Assembly (NCBI GenBank): GCA_016190055.1
Contig: JACPRH010000034.1
Location: 35,652-99,651, forward strand
DNA from: Nitrososphaerota archaeon
GTDB taxonomy: Archaea > Thermoproteota > Nitrososphaeria > Nitrososphaerales > JACPRH01
Direction: 5' to 3'
Length of the DNA: 64,000 nt
A program made the translations under genes and the position numbers. Below the pieces are notes generated by a model that made no database searches, was not told the DNA's origin, and saw nothing but the letters and a program-made list of their open reading frames with translations. This document shows, in pieces, positions 18,032 to 25,874 of this stretch. Numbering within the stretch: the stretch's first letter is position 1; each line of letters begins with the position of its first letter.

Positions 18032-18622
18032 ATCTTAACTTCTGGGAGCTGTTGCGATCCAAAGGCGGGCGGTTCGTTGATTCTTCTTAGGTGAGGTTGC
18101 GTTATATCCTATTAGTTCAACCATTCCTGACTTTTGCAATCCTTTGAGGTGTTTTCTTACCACAGAGGCAGAAATATCACAGCCGTATGCCAACTGACGT
18201 ATAGTCATCGGTTTCGTCATTAACAGATCTAATAGTTGCTTGCGTGTCATTCCCCGTGGCTGTTTACGAGTTCCACCAACTGGATTCCTTAGGATGTGCT
18301 GGAACATCTTGTCCTGATCCTTATCAGGTAATGGACCAATTGTTTGATATATGTCTCTTCGTCCTTCGGCACGAAAGCTTACGCACCATTTTGAATGATT
18401 CTCATATTCTTTAGTTCTCAAATGGTGCACTAAGCCCCATCTATTAGCTACATTCCACAGATGAACCGCGTTCTGACGACTCGTATATGTGACCACTAAC
18501 GTTCCGTCTGCGCCAATAGATCCTTCGTCGATTATGGCTTGCCCTATGATTGCCATTGCTACGTCCTTATCCTCCATCGCCTTTTCCGCTATTTTCTTCA
18601 TCCTTCTATGCTCCCAGAGGTT
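18032..18622 (-). other. Archaeal tRNA intron with bulge-helix-bulge splice site
   Basis: The exon-intron ends form a textbook BHB. The exon bases CTTA (18628-18625) pair with TAAG (18037-18034); 3-nt bulges GGA (18624-18622) and ATA (18033-18031) flank this 4-bp helix. Cutting after the second base of each bulge gives the intron limits used here. Beyond the core, 18621-18611 pairs with 18038-18048 in an 11-bp helix with one mismatch. The intron is 591 nt, far above the usual archaeal tRNA intron size, because it carries a protein gene. Confidence 0.9.
18035..18601 (-). CDS. Intron-encoded LAGLIDADG-type homing endonuclease with C-terminal winged helix
   Basis: The 188-residue frame lies wholly inside the tRNA-Leu intron; its TAA stop is part of the splice-site helix. 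Counting from the ATG at 18601, residues 13-35 read VAMAIIGQAIIDEGSIGADG, matching the (h)hGhhhD(E/D)G core of a single LAGLIDADG motif, followed by SRQNAVHLWNVANRWGL and KWCVSFRAEGRRDIYQTIGPLP as in the endonuclease fold. Residues 115-175 form a winged helix (TRKQLLDLLMTKPMTIRQLA...SASVVRKHLKGLQKSGMVEL). One motif implies a homodimer that cuts the intronless tRNA gene to spread the intron. The frame is open upstream into the exon (ATG 18655), but the intron-internal start is preferred. Confidence 0.7.
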   Translation of the reverse strand: MKKIAEKAMEDKDVAMAIIGQAIIDEGSIGADGTLVVTYTSRQNAVHLWNVANRWGLVHHLRTKEYENHSKWCVSFRAEGRRDIYQTIGPLPDKDQDKMFQHILRNPVGGTRKQPRGMTRKQLLDLLMTKPMTIRQLAYGCDISASVVRKHLKGLQKSGMVELIGYNATSPKKNQRTARLWIATAPRS

Positions 18623-18808
18623 CCTAAGCCCTGCGCCGTTGGCCAGGCTTGGCAACCCCCGCGCATGTAGTCGATGCTCTGTCTTTCATCATAATATGAA
18701 GCTTTTCCTTAACCCTTCTCTGCTGATGGTTCCGGCTAAGAGGTCTCAACCGCTCTGCCCTGCCTCTTTGGCAAAAGAGATTTAAGGTTAGAAGCCACTA
18801 AACTGTTT

Positions 18809-19417
18809 ATGTCAACTCAAACTAGAGTAGCGTCCTATCAGGCCAGGAACTTCGATTATCTTTTAGGGGCTCCAGGTTTCAGTGATGAGCTGCTGAAGAA
18901 TCACTTCACTTTGTATCAGGGTTACGTTAAGAACACTAACAATCTCTCTGAGCGTCTCATGAATATGGTGAGCGCGGGCAACGCGGGGACACCTGAGTTC
19001 TCTGAGCTGAAGAGGCATTTCGGCTGGGAGTGGGACGGGATGCGTCTTCACGAGTATTACTTCGAGGGGATGAGTCGTAATGGCGCTGAGCTTGAAGATG
19101 ATTCGTCTCTAGGCAACAAGATTGCTGAGGACTTTGAAAGCTATGAAAACTGGGAGAAGGACTTCAAGGCTACAGGCAAGATTCGAGGCGTTGGATGGGC
19201 TGCCCTATACTTTGATCCGCGAACTAACCGGCTCATCAACGCTTGGATCAATGAGCATGACACCGGCCACTTAGCGGGCTGCAACCTCCTCCTCATCATG
19301 GATGTCTTCGAACACGCCTTCATGCACGACTACGGACTAAACCGCGCAGATTACATAGAGGCCTTCTTCAAAACAATAGATTGGAACGTAGTTTTAGAAC
19401 GCTTCCCCCGCGAGTAA
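18809..19417 (+). CDS. sod: Superoxide dismutase, Fe/Mn family
   Basis: A 202-residue cytosolic enzyme converting superoxide to oxygen and hydrogen peroxide. Metal ligands are visible as His in LLKNHFTLYQGYV, His in MRLHEYYFEGM, and Asp and His in IMDVFEHAFMHDYG. The last motif reads DVFEHA rather than the usual DxWEHA, a Trp-to-Phe change. ARNFDYLLGAPGFSDELL is the N-terminal helix region. A TATA-like GATTTAAGG lies about 30 nt before the ATG, so the message is nearly leaderless. Presence points to exposure to oxygen. Fe versus Mn cannot be decided. Confidence 0.95.
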   Translation: MSTQTRVASYQARNFDYLLGAPGFSDELLKNHFTLYQGYVKNTNNLSERLMNMVSAGNAGTPEFSELKRHFGWEWDGMRLHEYYFEGMSRNGAELEDDSSLGNKIAEDFESYENWEKDFKATGKIRGVGWAALYFDPRTNRLINAWINEHDTGHLAGCNLLLIMDVFEHAFMHDYGLNRADYIEAFFKTIDWNVVLERFPRE

Positions 19418-19527
19418 GTAGACAAGTAGGTAAGCAAGCAAGGAAGTAGCCGCGGCAAACCAAGTGCTCACGGCAACACACATAATTAGTCCCGCCGTCT
19501 AAGCTGCCATCTGAAGTGACTGATTAG

Positions 19528-20457
19528 ATGGCGAAAGGAAAGATCAGCCTAGGTCTCCTTCTACCCACATCCGCCCATAAAGGCACCCCAAGATTCAGCA
19601 AGATCCTTGAGATGGCTGAAACAGCTGAACACGCTGGGTTCGGCTCCCTCTGGGTTGGCGACAGCCTTCTACGACCAAGAATAGATGCGCTAATCACCTT
19701 AGCAGCGGCCGCTGCTCGAACCGAAAAGGTTAAGCTCGGAACCGCCACCCTTCTCCTACCGCTCCGCAGCCCCGTTCTAGCGGCGCAAACAATCTCCTCA
19801 CTGGATCATGTTTCCAACGGTCGAGTGATACTTGGAGTCGCTCCTGGGGGGGAAGACTCGAAGGATGAGTTCGATGCCTGCGGAGTACCGTTCGAGAACA
19901 GAGGCAGCAGAATGGATGAGCAGGTCAAGATTCTGCGGAAACTCTGGACTGAGAAAAACGTTAGCTTCAAAGGCAAATTCCACAACCTGTCGAACATCAC
20001 GCTGGAGCCTAAACCAATCCAGAAACCTGCACCACCAGTTTGGATAGGCGGTGCTTCTGAACGCACCTTCAAACGAGTAGCTGAGACCGGAGACGGATGG
20101 CTACCCTTCGACCTCTCTCCAGAAGATTATGAAAAGAACTGGAACCAAATTATCGCTTTAGCCAAAGCGGCTGGGCGGAAACCCTCGGAAATCTACCCGT
20201 CCGTATATCTCTACACCAGTCTGAAACCGGAGAGCGGCAAATCTGGTGCAGCCGACGACTTTTACATCGGCGGAATGCATGCGTCTACACTTTCAACCCA
20301 CGGCCGCGAACAGACCTACACCTCCCCAGATGAACTCATCAGAAAGATCAGCAGCTTCGCAGATATCGGCGTGAAAACAGTCGTACTCAGATTCGCTGCC
20401 CAAGACCCGATGGGGCAACTCAACGCCTGCGTAAAACATGTACTTCCATCACTGTAG
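19528..20457 (+). CDS. LLM-class F420-dependent oxidoreductase
   Basis: A 309-residue TIM-barrel protein of the luciferase-like monooxygenase superfamily. Marks are ISLGLLLPTSAHKG at the first strand, AEHAGFGSLWVGDSLL, KVKLGTATLLLPLRSPVLAAQTISSLDHVSNGRVILGVAPGG, and the KPAPPVWIGGASERTFKRVAETGDGWLP region. In archaea this class mostly uses coenzyme F420 to transfer hydride. The substrate is not predictable. The start ATG follows a short gap after the SOD gene but has its own upstream region. Confidence 0.88.
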   Translation: MAKGKISLGLLLPTSAHKGTPRFSKILEMAETAEHAGFGSLWVGDSLLRPRIDALITLAAAAARTEKVKLGTATLLLPLRSPVLAAQTISSLDHVSNGRVILGVAPGGEDSKDEFDACGVPFENRGSRMDEQVKILRKLWTEKNVSFKGKFHNLSNITLEPKPIQKPAPPVWIGGASERTFKRVAETGDGWLPFDLSPEDYEKNWNQIIALAKAAGRKPSEIYPSVYLYTSLKPESGKSGAADDFYIGGMHASTLSTHGREQTYTSPDELIRKISSFADIGVKTVVLRFAAQDPMGQLNACVKHVLPSL

Positions 20458-20555
20458 AAGATACGGATAGCGGAAAAATCAAAACAAGAAAAGGTAGTGG
20501 CACCGGGGTTGAGTCTGATGGTGCCAACTACCCATCTATCTACTACTGCTTCTGC

Positions 20556-21107
20556 TTACTTCTCTGGTTGAGGTGTTGCTGGATGTCCGAGTTTTACTGT
20601 TGAAATGTAGATGAGGCTCTGGGTTGAGTTGTTGCTGTCGATCATGCGACCCTTCACCAGCATGACGACATGTCCTTTAGCATGTTTGATAGTTACGCCT
20701 TTCAGGTGAACTTGGTACTCTTCGCCATCAGCGTTCTGGACTTTTCCGTTGGCGGTGAAGCCGCGTTGGCTGATTGAACCTGACCATGTGCCGTTTACGA
20801 CTTTGTAGATTATTTTGGTGCCGTTATCTAGTATTACTATGCCTCCTTTCACCGCTTCGATTGTGTGGGAGCCGTTGGCTTTTGCACCCTCTGCGTTAGT
20901 CTGCTCCAGTCCTACTAACCTTAGGCTGCTTCGATGGGTCTCGTTAGAGGCCTTGTCGACTGCTATGCCTAATCCCAGAATAGTCACACGGCGCTTCAGA
21001 TCAGGCTTATCAGCTGCGGCGGCTGAAAGCATCGGTGTCAGAGACAGCGACACTAGCAATACCGCAACGGCTGCGTAAGCGATTTTGCGAGTTACGGTCA
21101 TACTCAT
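20556..21107 (-). CDS. Secreted protein of unknown function
   Basis: A 183-residue protein with a clear signal peptide (residues 5-30, RKIAYAAVAVLLVSLSLTPMLSAAAA). The mature part is beta-rich and repeats the theme VKGGIVILDNGTKIIYKVVNGTWSGSI and GHVVMLVKGRMID, with no cysteines. The gene ends beside the LLM gene tail to tail. The 350-nt upstream region (21108-21456) has AT-rich promoter sequence for this and the TM2 gene and nothing else I recognise. Function unknown. Confidence 0.7.
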   Translation of the reverse strand: MSMTVTRKIAYAAVAVLLVSLSLTPMLSAAAADKPDLKRRVTILGLGIAVDKASNETHRSSLRLVGLEQTNAEGAKANGSHTIEAVKGGIVILDNGTKIIYKVVNGTWSGSISQRGFTANGKVQNADGEEYQVHLKGVTIKHAKGHVVMLVKGRMIDSNNSTQSLIYISTVKLGHPATPQPEK

Positions 21108-21456
21108 TTCTCCATCGTTATTCGGATATTAGTGAGGATAAGTAAGGAACTCGCCGGAACACTCTTACCATATATGTGGGAACAGCCGTTTCAAATCAAA
21201 TATTTCTAGGTTAACTGGGTGATGAAGGTGCTGGAGCAGTAATATGTTTGGTTGTTTTATCAGCAGATATGTCCTAATATTTTATGGATGTTTCTTCTTC
21301 TTCATTTCTTGATTTAGAACTATTTCGATGCAGTAAAATTAGACGCTGAGAATTATATATCTCCTACACCTCGGCTAACTGATAATAAGAATTTTAATTA
21401 GAAATTCTAAAAATACTAAAAGATGGGTTAAATATGGCGGGCGCGAAATTTCTATT

Positions 21457-21900
21457 ATGCCTCAGTGTCCGAACTGCGGTAGAGCGGTGCCTCCAAACTC
21501 CCAGTTCTGTCCTTACTGTGGCGCTGCGCAATCATCATCAACAACACCTGCTACTTCTGCACCACCGCTATCTAGATATGTGATAGTTCAGTACAAAAGC
21601 CCTGGCATAGCTGTTGTTTTGGCTCTAGTTTTTGGTATCTTCGGTTTGGCGGGGGTAGGTCACATCTATGTAGGGAAGGTCAGCAAAGGCCTTTCCTTAA
21701 TTATAATCGGAGTCATTCTGGGAGTATTGACGTGGGGAAGTTTCATCACAGGCTTCTTAACCTTCGGCTTCGGCTTCGTAGCTTCAGCAATATTCGGATT
21801 GATGCTCTTCGTGCTCTGCGTATGGCAGATATACGATGCCTATGTTCTTGCGAACCTGTTTAACAGACGGGTACAAGAAATCGGCACAGCCCCATGGTAA
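21457..21900 (+). CDS. Zinc-ribbon plus TM2-domain membrane protein
   Basis: A 147-residue protein. The N-terminus is a zinc ribbon (CPNCGRAVPPNSQFCPYCG), followed by a Ser/Thr/Pro linker (25-45). Residues 55-130 contain two membrane helices with the TM2 pattern: GIAVVLALVFGIFGLAGVGHIYVGKVSKGL then a second hairpin ending VWQIYDAYVLANLFN. Such proteins are common in archaea; the role is unknown. A TATA-like GGTTAAATAT about 30 nt before the ATG indicates a leaderless transcript. Confidence 0.85.
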   Translation: MPQCPNCGRAVPPNSQFCPYCGAAQSSSTTPATSAPPLSRYVIVQYKSPGIAVVLALVFGIFGLAGVGHIYVGKVSKGLSLIIIGVILGVLTWGSFITGFLTFGFGFVASAIFGLMLFVLCVWQIYDAYVLANLFNRRVQEIGTAPW

Positions 21901-22043
21901 AGTAAAATCATATTAACTCGGATCGCTCGTCGTAGGGTGGACGCTACCTAGTTGTTGCTCTGCTGTTTTGATGGTTCTAGTTAGTGGTGCAGTGCTTAAG
22001 ATATTGTCTGTGGATTGAGCTATGTACGTTAATTATGTAGGTT

Positions 22044-23273
22044 GTGAAAGAATATGTATATACTAAAGTTAGGTCATTAGAAGTGGAGTATATGCAGAAG
22101 GGTAGCCGACAGGCGCTGCTGGCTGATGATGCTGTCCGGCGGTGGTATGACCATATGGCGAAGCGGTCAGTGGTTACTACAGATGTGTATCTTCGTAGGC
22201 TGGGGCACTTCTGCGAGCTTAACCGGACGACTCCTGGAAAGCTAGTTGAGATGCGTAGCAAGGATTTGGGTGATCTGCTTCTCAGTAATGTGGCTGAGCT
22301 TGAGGCGAAGCATTATGCTGGAAGCTATATTGAATCTACTTTGAAGGCTGTGAGGTCTTGGCTGGCATTTAACGGTGTTAAGGTTAAGACTAAGATTAAG
22401 GTGAAGGGGGCTCAGGCTACGCCTTCTCTCAAGAATGAGCGGGTTCCGAGTAAAGATGAGCTTAGACGCATATTTCTTTCTGATAACAGAAAGTCTAGGG
22501 CTGCAGTTGCTCTTGTTGCACAGGCTGGGTTAAGGCTTGAGACACTGGGCAACTACAAAGGCGACGACGGCCTAAGGATAGGTGATTTACCTGAGGTACG
22601 TATTGACCACGGTGTGGTTAGCTTCGCGAGGACCCCGACGCTGGTTATTGTCAGAGATGAGCTCAGCAAGGCTCGGCATCAGTACTTCACATTCCTCGCT
22701 GAAGAAGGCTGTGAATACCTGAAGGATTACTTGGAGGAGCGGCTCAGGGGCGGAGAGGTTCTCACTGAGGATTCTGCTATAATCACCCCCAAGGTTGCCA
22801 ATAAGGAGTTTATTCGAACCATAAACATCGGCGATATGATTCGAGTCGCGGTTAGAAGTGCTGGTTTCCCTTGGAGACCGTATGTGCTGCGAGTGTACTT
22901 CGATACCCAGTTGACAGTGGCTGAGAACGAGGGTCTGATGCCGCGTGAATACCACCGCTTCTTCATGGGTCATAAGGGCGAGGCAGCGGTCAAGTATTCT
23001 GCGAAAAAGCACAAGCTTCCAAATGACGCTGTTGAAGATATGCGGAGTGCCCTCGCTAAGGCTCAGAAGTACCTGCAGACACGTAAATCAGAGGAGGTAA
23101 TGGAGCAGGAGGTCACCGTAAACATGAAGAAGCAGCTGCTGCTTGTAAGCGGGTACAGTAAAGAGGAGATTGAAGGGTTCAACCTGGAACAGATGTCTGC
23201 TGAAGAGGTTCAGACTAAGGTACGTGAAAAACTCTTAGCGATATTACTGGCTGCAAAAACCGTTACAAAATGA
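22044..23273 (+). CDS. Tyrosine recombinase/integrase-like protein
   Basis: A 409-residue protein. Residues 35-115 look like a core-binding SAM-like domain (WYDHMAKRSVVTTDVYLRRLGHFCELN). The catalytic part shows QAGLRLETLG (first Arg), FPWRPYVLRVYFDTQL (second Arg, with Tyr in place of the usual His of HxxR), FMGHKGE (His) and AVKYSAKK (candidate Tyr nucleophile). The final 80 residues are helical. It begins at GTG 22044; a later Met is possible. It lies just outside the left end of the tRNA-Val remnant series and may have served integration there, but no adjacent attachment sequence proves this. The DUF2795 gene converges on it. Confidence 0.75.
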   Translation: MKEYVYTKVRSLEVEYMQKGSRQALLADDAVRRWYDHMAKRSVVTTDVYLRRLGHFCELNRTTPGKLVEMRSKDLGDLLLSNVAELEAKHYAGSYIESTLKAVRSWLAFNGVKVKTKIKVKGAQATPSLKNERVPSKDELRRIFLSDNRKSRAAVALVAQAGLRLETLGNYKGDDGLRIGDLPEVRIDHGVVSFARTPTLVIVRDELSKARHQYFTFLAEEGCEYLKDYLEERLRGGEVLTEDSAIITPKVANKEFIRTINIGDMIRVAVRSAGFPWRPYVLRVYFDTQLTVAENEGLMPREYHRFFMGHKGEAAVKYSAKKHKLPNDAVEDMRSALAKAQKYLQTRKSEEVMEQEVTVNMKKQLLLVSGYSKEEIEGFNLEQMSAEEVQTKVREKLLAILLAAKTVTK

Positions 23274-23339
23274 AGAGCCAAAGATAGATCCAGCTGATCT
23301 ATCTTCGACCCTGTAGAGGTATTAACCGGATGTAGCCGG

Positions 23340-23618
23340 TTACATCGTGCCGCTGGTAGCGAACTCAGACTCACGAGCTGCGCTCTTGATTCTTCCGAAT
23401 TCCTTCTCTACGTCCGCGGGGCTAGTGTACTGCTTGTCAGCGAGCTGTCTGAGGATAGCCATCACCTCATCGGGTGCTCCGTTCTCCTCCGCATGGTCTA
23501 CTAGCTCGTTCTTGTCTGCTGGATAATCAATGCCCTTGAGGTAGACCTGTATCTTGGCCGCGCTCACCTTTGCACTCTCCATTGAAGCTCTTCCACCTTT
23601 TTGCTGTGGGGTTGCCAT
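23340..23618 (-). CDS. DUF2795 protein, copy 1
   Basis: A 92-residue protein of the DUF2795 family, recognised by VYLKGIDYPADKNELVDHAEENGAPDEVMAILRQLADKQYTSPADVEKEFG. The N-terminus is short, Gly/Gln-rich (ATPQQKGGRAS). Function is unknown; the fold is small and helical. A closely similar copy lies at 28080-28346. Both copies share promoter sequence (CTAATAAG near a GTTTTGAACCC) and a tRNA-Val-like remnant immediately upstream, so gene and upstream region were duplicated together. Confidence 0.85.
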   Translation of the reverse strand: MATPQQKGGRASMESAKVSAAKIQVYLKGIDYPADKNELVDHAEENGAPDEVMAILRQLADKQYTSPADVEKEFGRIKSAARESEFATSGTM

Positions 23619-23691
23619 TTACTTTGTCACCTCCTCTTTGTTTAGGTTGAAGAGCGGAACCGAGACTAATAAGAGTTTTGAACCCTAAAGC

Positions 23692-23730
23692 TGGTGGAAC
23701 GTAATGGACTTGAACCAAAAATAGTCCAGA
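23692..23730 (-). repeat. Degenerate tRNA-Val 3'-end-like remnant 1
   Basis: On the minus strand the stretch reads as a T-arm-like GGTTCAAGTCC followed by an acceptor-like segment ending CCACCA. It aligns with the second remnant at 28405-28452, itself closer to the intact tRNA-Val (33182-33313). It is the most diverged copy and would not be called alone. The rest of 23619-23828 holds only the promoter of the DUF2795 gene. Confidence 0.35.
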
Positions 23731-23828
23731 CAACAAAGATATAACGAAAATTCCCTTAATGTATTACAATTATCTAGATCGTGAAATTGGCCCGACAGAC
23801 TCGGCCTTCTGCCCACTTGCCTGCTTGC

Positions 23829-25868
23829 TTACGTGGAGGTTTTCACCCAAGCCCGAAGAAACTCCGCAACGCTCCAGGCTTGAGATATGCAGCCGCGAGG
23901 CGTGAAAGGCGCATCCGCATCACAGATCTCGCTTATGGAGCCTATGCATGCTTGGCTTAGATGAGCTTCTATTTCGCCTAGGATTTTCCGTGCACCCACC
24001 TTATCTTCAGGATACACTTTAAGGTAGGCGTCGATGAATGGACCAAGTAGCCAAGGCCATACCGTACCTTGATGGTAGGCTGTGTCACGCGCCTTTATGT
24101 CGCCGTAATACCTTGGTTTGTAATCCGGGTTATCCGGAGATAGGGTTCGCAGCCCTACTGGTGTAAGGAGCTTTTCTGTAACCGCCTTGATAACTGGAAG
24201 CCATCTGTTTTCGTCGAGAACCGGGTAAGGTAATGAGATGGCTAATATCTGGTTTGGGCGGCACGAAGCATCGTTCCCACCTCGCTCTCCATCAACAACA
24301 TCGTACAGGTGTCCCCCGACCTCGTACCAGAACCTTTGATTGAACGACTCCTTAGCTCTCCCCGCATGAATAGCCATAGCCTCAGCGTCCTTATCTCTAC
24401 CCGCTTTACGGCACCACTGCTCTAACAGGCGGAGCGCATTATACCACAACGCGTTAATTTCAACTGCCTTACCTCTACGGGGCGTTACAACCCAGTCTCC
24501 AACCTTGGCATCCATCCAGGTGAGTGGGAGATCCTGCTCGCCCTGAGTGAGAAGCCCATCCGCCGGATCAACTCTGATGTTGAAGTGCGTACCACGTAAG
24601 TGGTACTCCACGATCTCAAGGAGCTTTGGTAGAAGATGTGTAAGTGTCGATTGATCCTTAGTGTATTCTAGGTAGCGGCCAAGCGCATGAAAGAACCATA
24701 GCGTAGCATCCGCGGTATTGTAACGGGCCTCCTCCTGCCCCTCAGGGAACATGTTCGGTATCAAGCCGTCGCGAATATAGCTGCCGAAGGTTCGCAGAAT
24801 CCACCCGGCCTCAGCATATCTACCTGTAAGCAGGGTTAATCCTTCAAGGCTGATCATAGTGTCTCTTCCCCAGTCTGCAAACCAGTGGTAACCCGCAATC
24901 ACTGTACGAATCTCGTCACCTCGGGCGTTGATACGCGCAGCATCATGCTGCCTAGTCACCGGTATTACGATGAACTGATCAGCCGCAAGCGCAAGCTCAG
25001 CTGCCAAGCCGTCTCTAGCTTTGGGGCTTACTGCGTTGAGCATAAACTCGCGGCGGATTAGCTCCGCGGCAAACGCCTCATCAGGTGTGAGCGCTCGAAC
25101 TATATCGGGTGATTCCGTAGATGCGGTTAACACAACCTTTTCTCCTGGGGCCAGGTTAACGTTGAAGTAACCTGGGCTCCAAAGATCTTCTCTACTTTCG
25201 TAACCTAAATTTGCCTCAAGCCTGTAAATGAGCTCTTCAAGCCTAATTCTATCTAGCGTAAAGGGCGCATCGTGACCTTCAACAAGAACTCTTAGCGCTG
25301 GAAGCCCCGGGCCGGCAGATATCTCACAAATATCATCGATAAACCGAACCGCGTAAGAGGTGCCGAGTGAAGTTGTCACAGGCTGATTTTGAGGGCGAAA
25401 ACGCAGGCAGGGTCTTAAATCGAGCTTAACCGGAGTGTTTCCTGAAAGAGTGTAACTCACCTGAACTGTGTTCTGACGGTAACGAAGCAATACTCTTCTT
25501 TCAATGGCGACATCTTTAGCCTCGTAACGCCACACCGGCAGACCCATTTCAAGTCTGAAGTTGGTCAGAAAACAGGCGCCGTGCATCTGTAGCGAGCAGC
25601 TCAGCCGCTCCTCCCCGCTTAGCTGCGTCTTTGTGCCGTCAGGGAAGGTAACAGACTCCAAAATACTGTTCAGCACAACTGTTCTGCCGAGCGGAGCGGG
25701 GAGTGCAGCTATTAGGAAACCGTGGTAGCGGCGCGTAGTCACTCCGGAGATTGTTCCAGAGGCGTAGCCGCCAAGCCCGTTAGTTACAATCCACTCACGG
25801 TCAAGGAGCGGTTCAGGGTTAAGCAGCTCCCTATCAGACCAAGGTATCTCTCGTCTAATCGAGGTCAT
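23829..25868 (-). CDS. Amylo-alpha-1,6-glucosidase (glycogen debranching enzyme type, GH133)
   Basis: A 679-residue cytosolic enzyme expected to hydrolyse alpha-1,6 branch glucose from glycogen-like glucan. The N-terminal beta domain starts REWIVTNGLGGYASGTISGV with RRYHGFLIAA. The catalytic (alpha/alpha)6 barrel carries GYHWFADWGRDTMISLEGL, NMFPEGQEEARYNTADATLWFFHALG, VEINALWYNALRLLE and YHQGTVWPWLLGPFIDAYL, all standard for the archaeal/bacterial GDE family. It starts 7 nt after the treZ stop, so the two form an operon. It could also work in maltodextrin turnover for trehalose synthesis. Confidence 0.93.
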   Translation of the reverse strand: MTSIRREIPWSDRELLNPEPLLDREWIVTNGLGGYASGTISGVTTRRYHGFLIAALPAPLGRTVVLNSILESVTFPDGTKTQLSGEERLSCSLQMHGACFLTNFRLEMGLPVWRYEAKDVAIERRVLLRYRQNTVQVSYTLSGNTPVKLDLRPCLRFRPQNQPVTTSLGTSYAVRFIDDICEISAGPGLPALRVLVEGHDAPFTLDRIRLEELIYRLEANLGYESREDLWSPGYFNVNLAPGEKVVLTASTESPDIVRALTPDEAFAAELIRREFMLNAVSPKARDGLAAELALAADQFIVIPVTRQHDAARINARGDEIRTVIAGYHWFADWGRDTMISLEGLTLLTGRYAEAGWILRTFGSYIRDGLIPNMFPEGQEEARYNTADATLWFFHALGRYLEYTKDQSTLTHLLPKLLEIVEYHLRGTHFNIRVDPADGLLTQGEQDLPLTWMDAKVGDWVVTPRRGKAVEINALWYNALRLLEQWCRKAGRDKDAEAMAIHAGRAKESFNQRFWYEVGGHLYDVVDGERGGNDASCRPNQILAISLPYPVLDENRWLPVIKAVTEKLLTPVGLRTLSPDNPDYKPRYYGDIKARDTAYHQGTVWPWLLGPFIDAYLKVYPEDKVGARKILGEIEAHLSQACIGSISEICDADAPFTPRGCISQAWSVAEFLRAWVKTST

Positions 25869-25874
25869 CGCTGC

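Larger units (their letters stand above)
17987..18662 (-). tRNA. tRNA-Leu(UAG), interrupted by a 591-nt intron
   Basis: The two exons (18662-18623 and 18031-17987) join to a complete class II tRNA. Acceptor GCGGGGG pairs with CCCCCGC, D arm GCC/GGC, anticodon stem CAGGG/CCCTG, loop CTTAGGA with anticodon TAG, variable arm TCCCTTAGGGGTTC, and T arm GTGGG-TTCAAAT-CCCAC; the discriminator is A and no CCA is encoded. The intron sits at the canonical 37/38 site. All stems are perfectly paired, so the call is firm. Apart from its size and coding content, the gene is ordinary. Confidence 0.95.

Noticed and set aside
17987..18037. Attachment-site copy of a tRNA-Leu 3' half
   Set aside because: The 5' half lies 591 nt upstream and joins it at a perfect bulge-helix-bulge, so this is an intron-split gene, not an integration scar.
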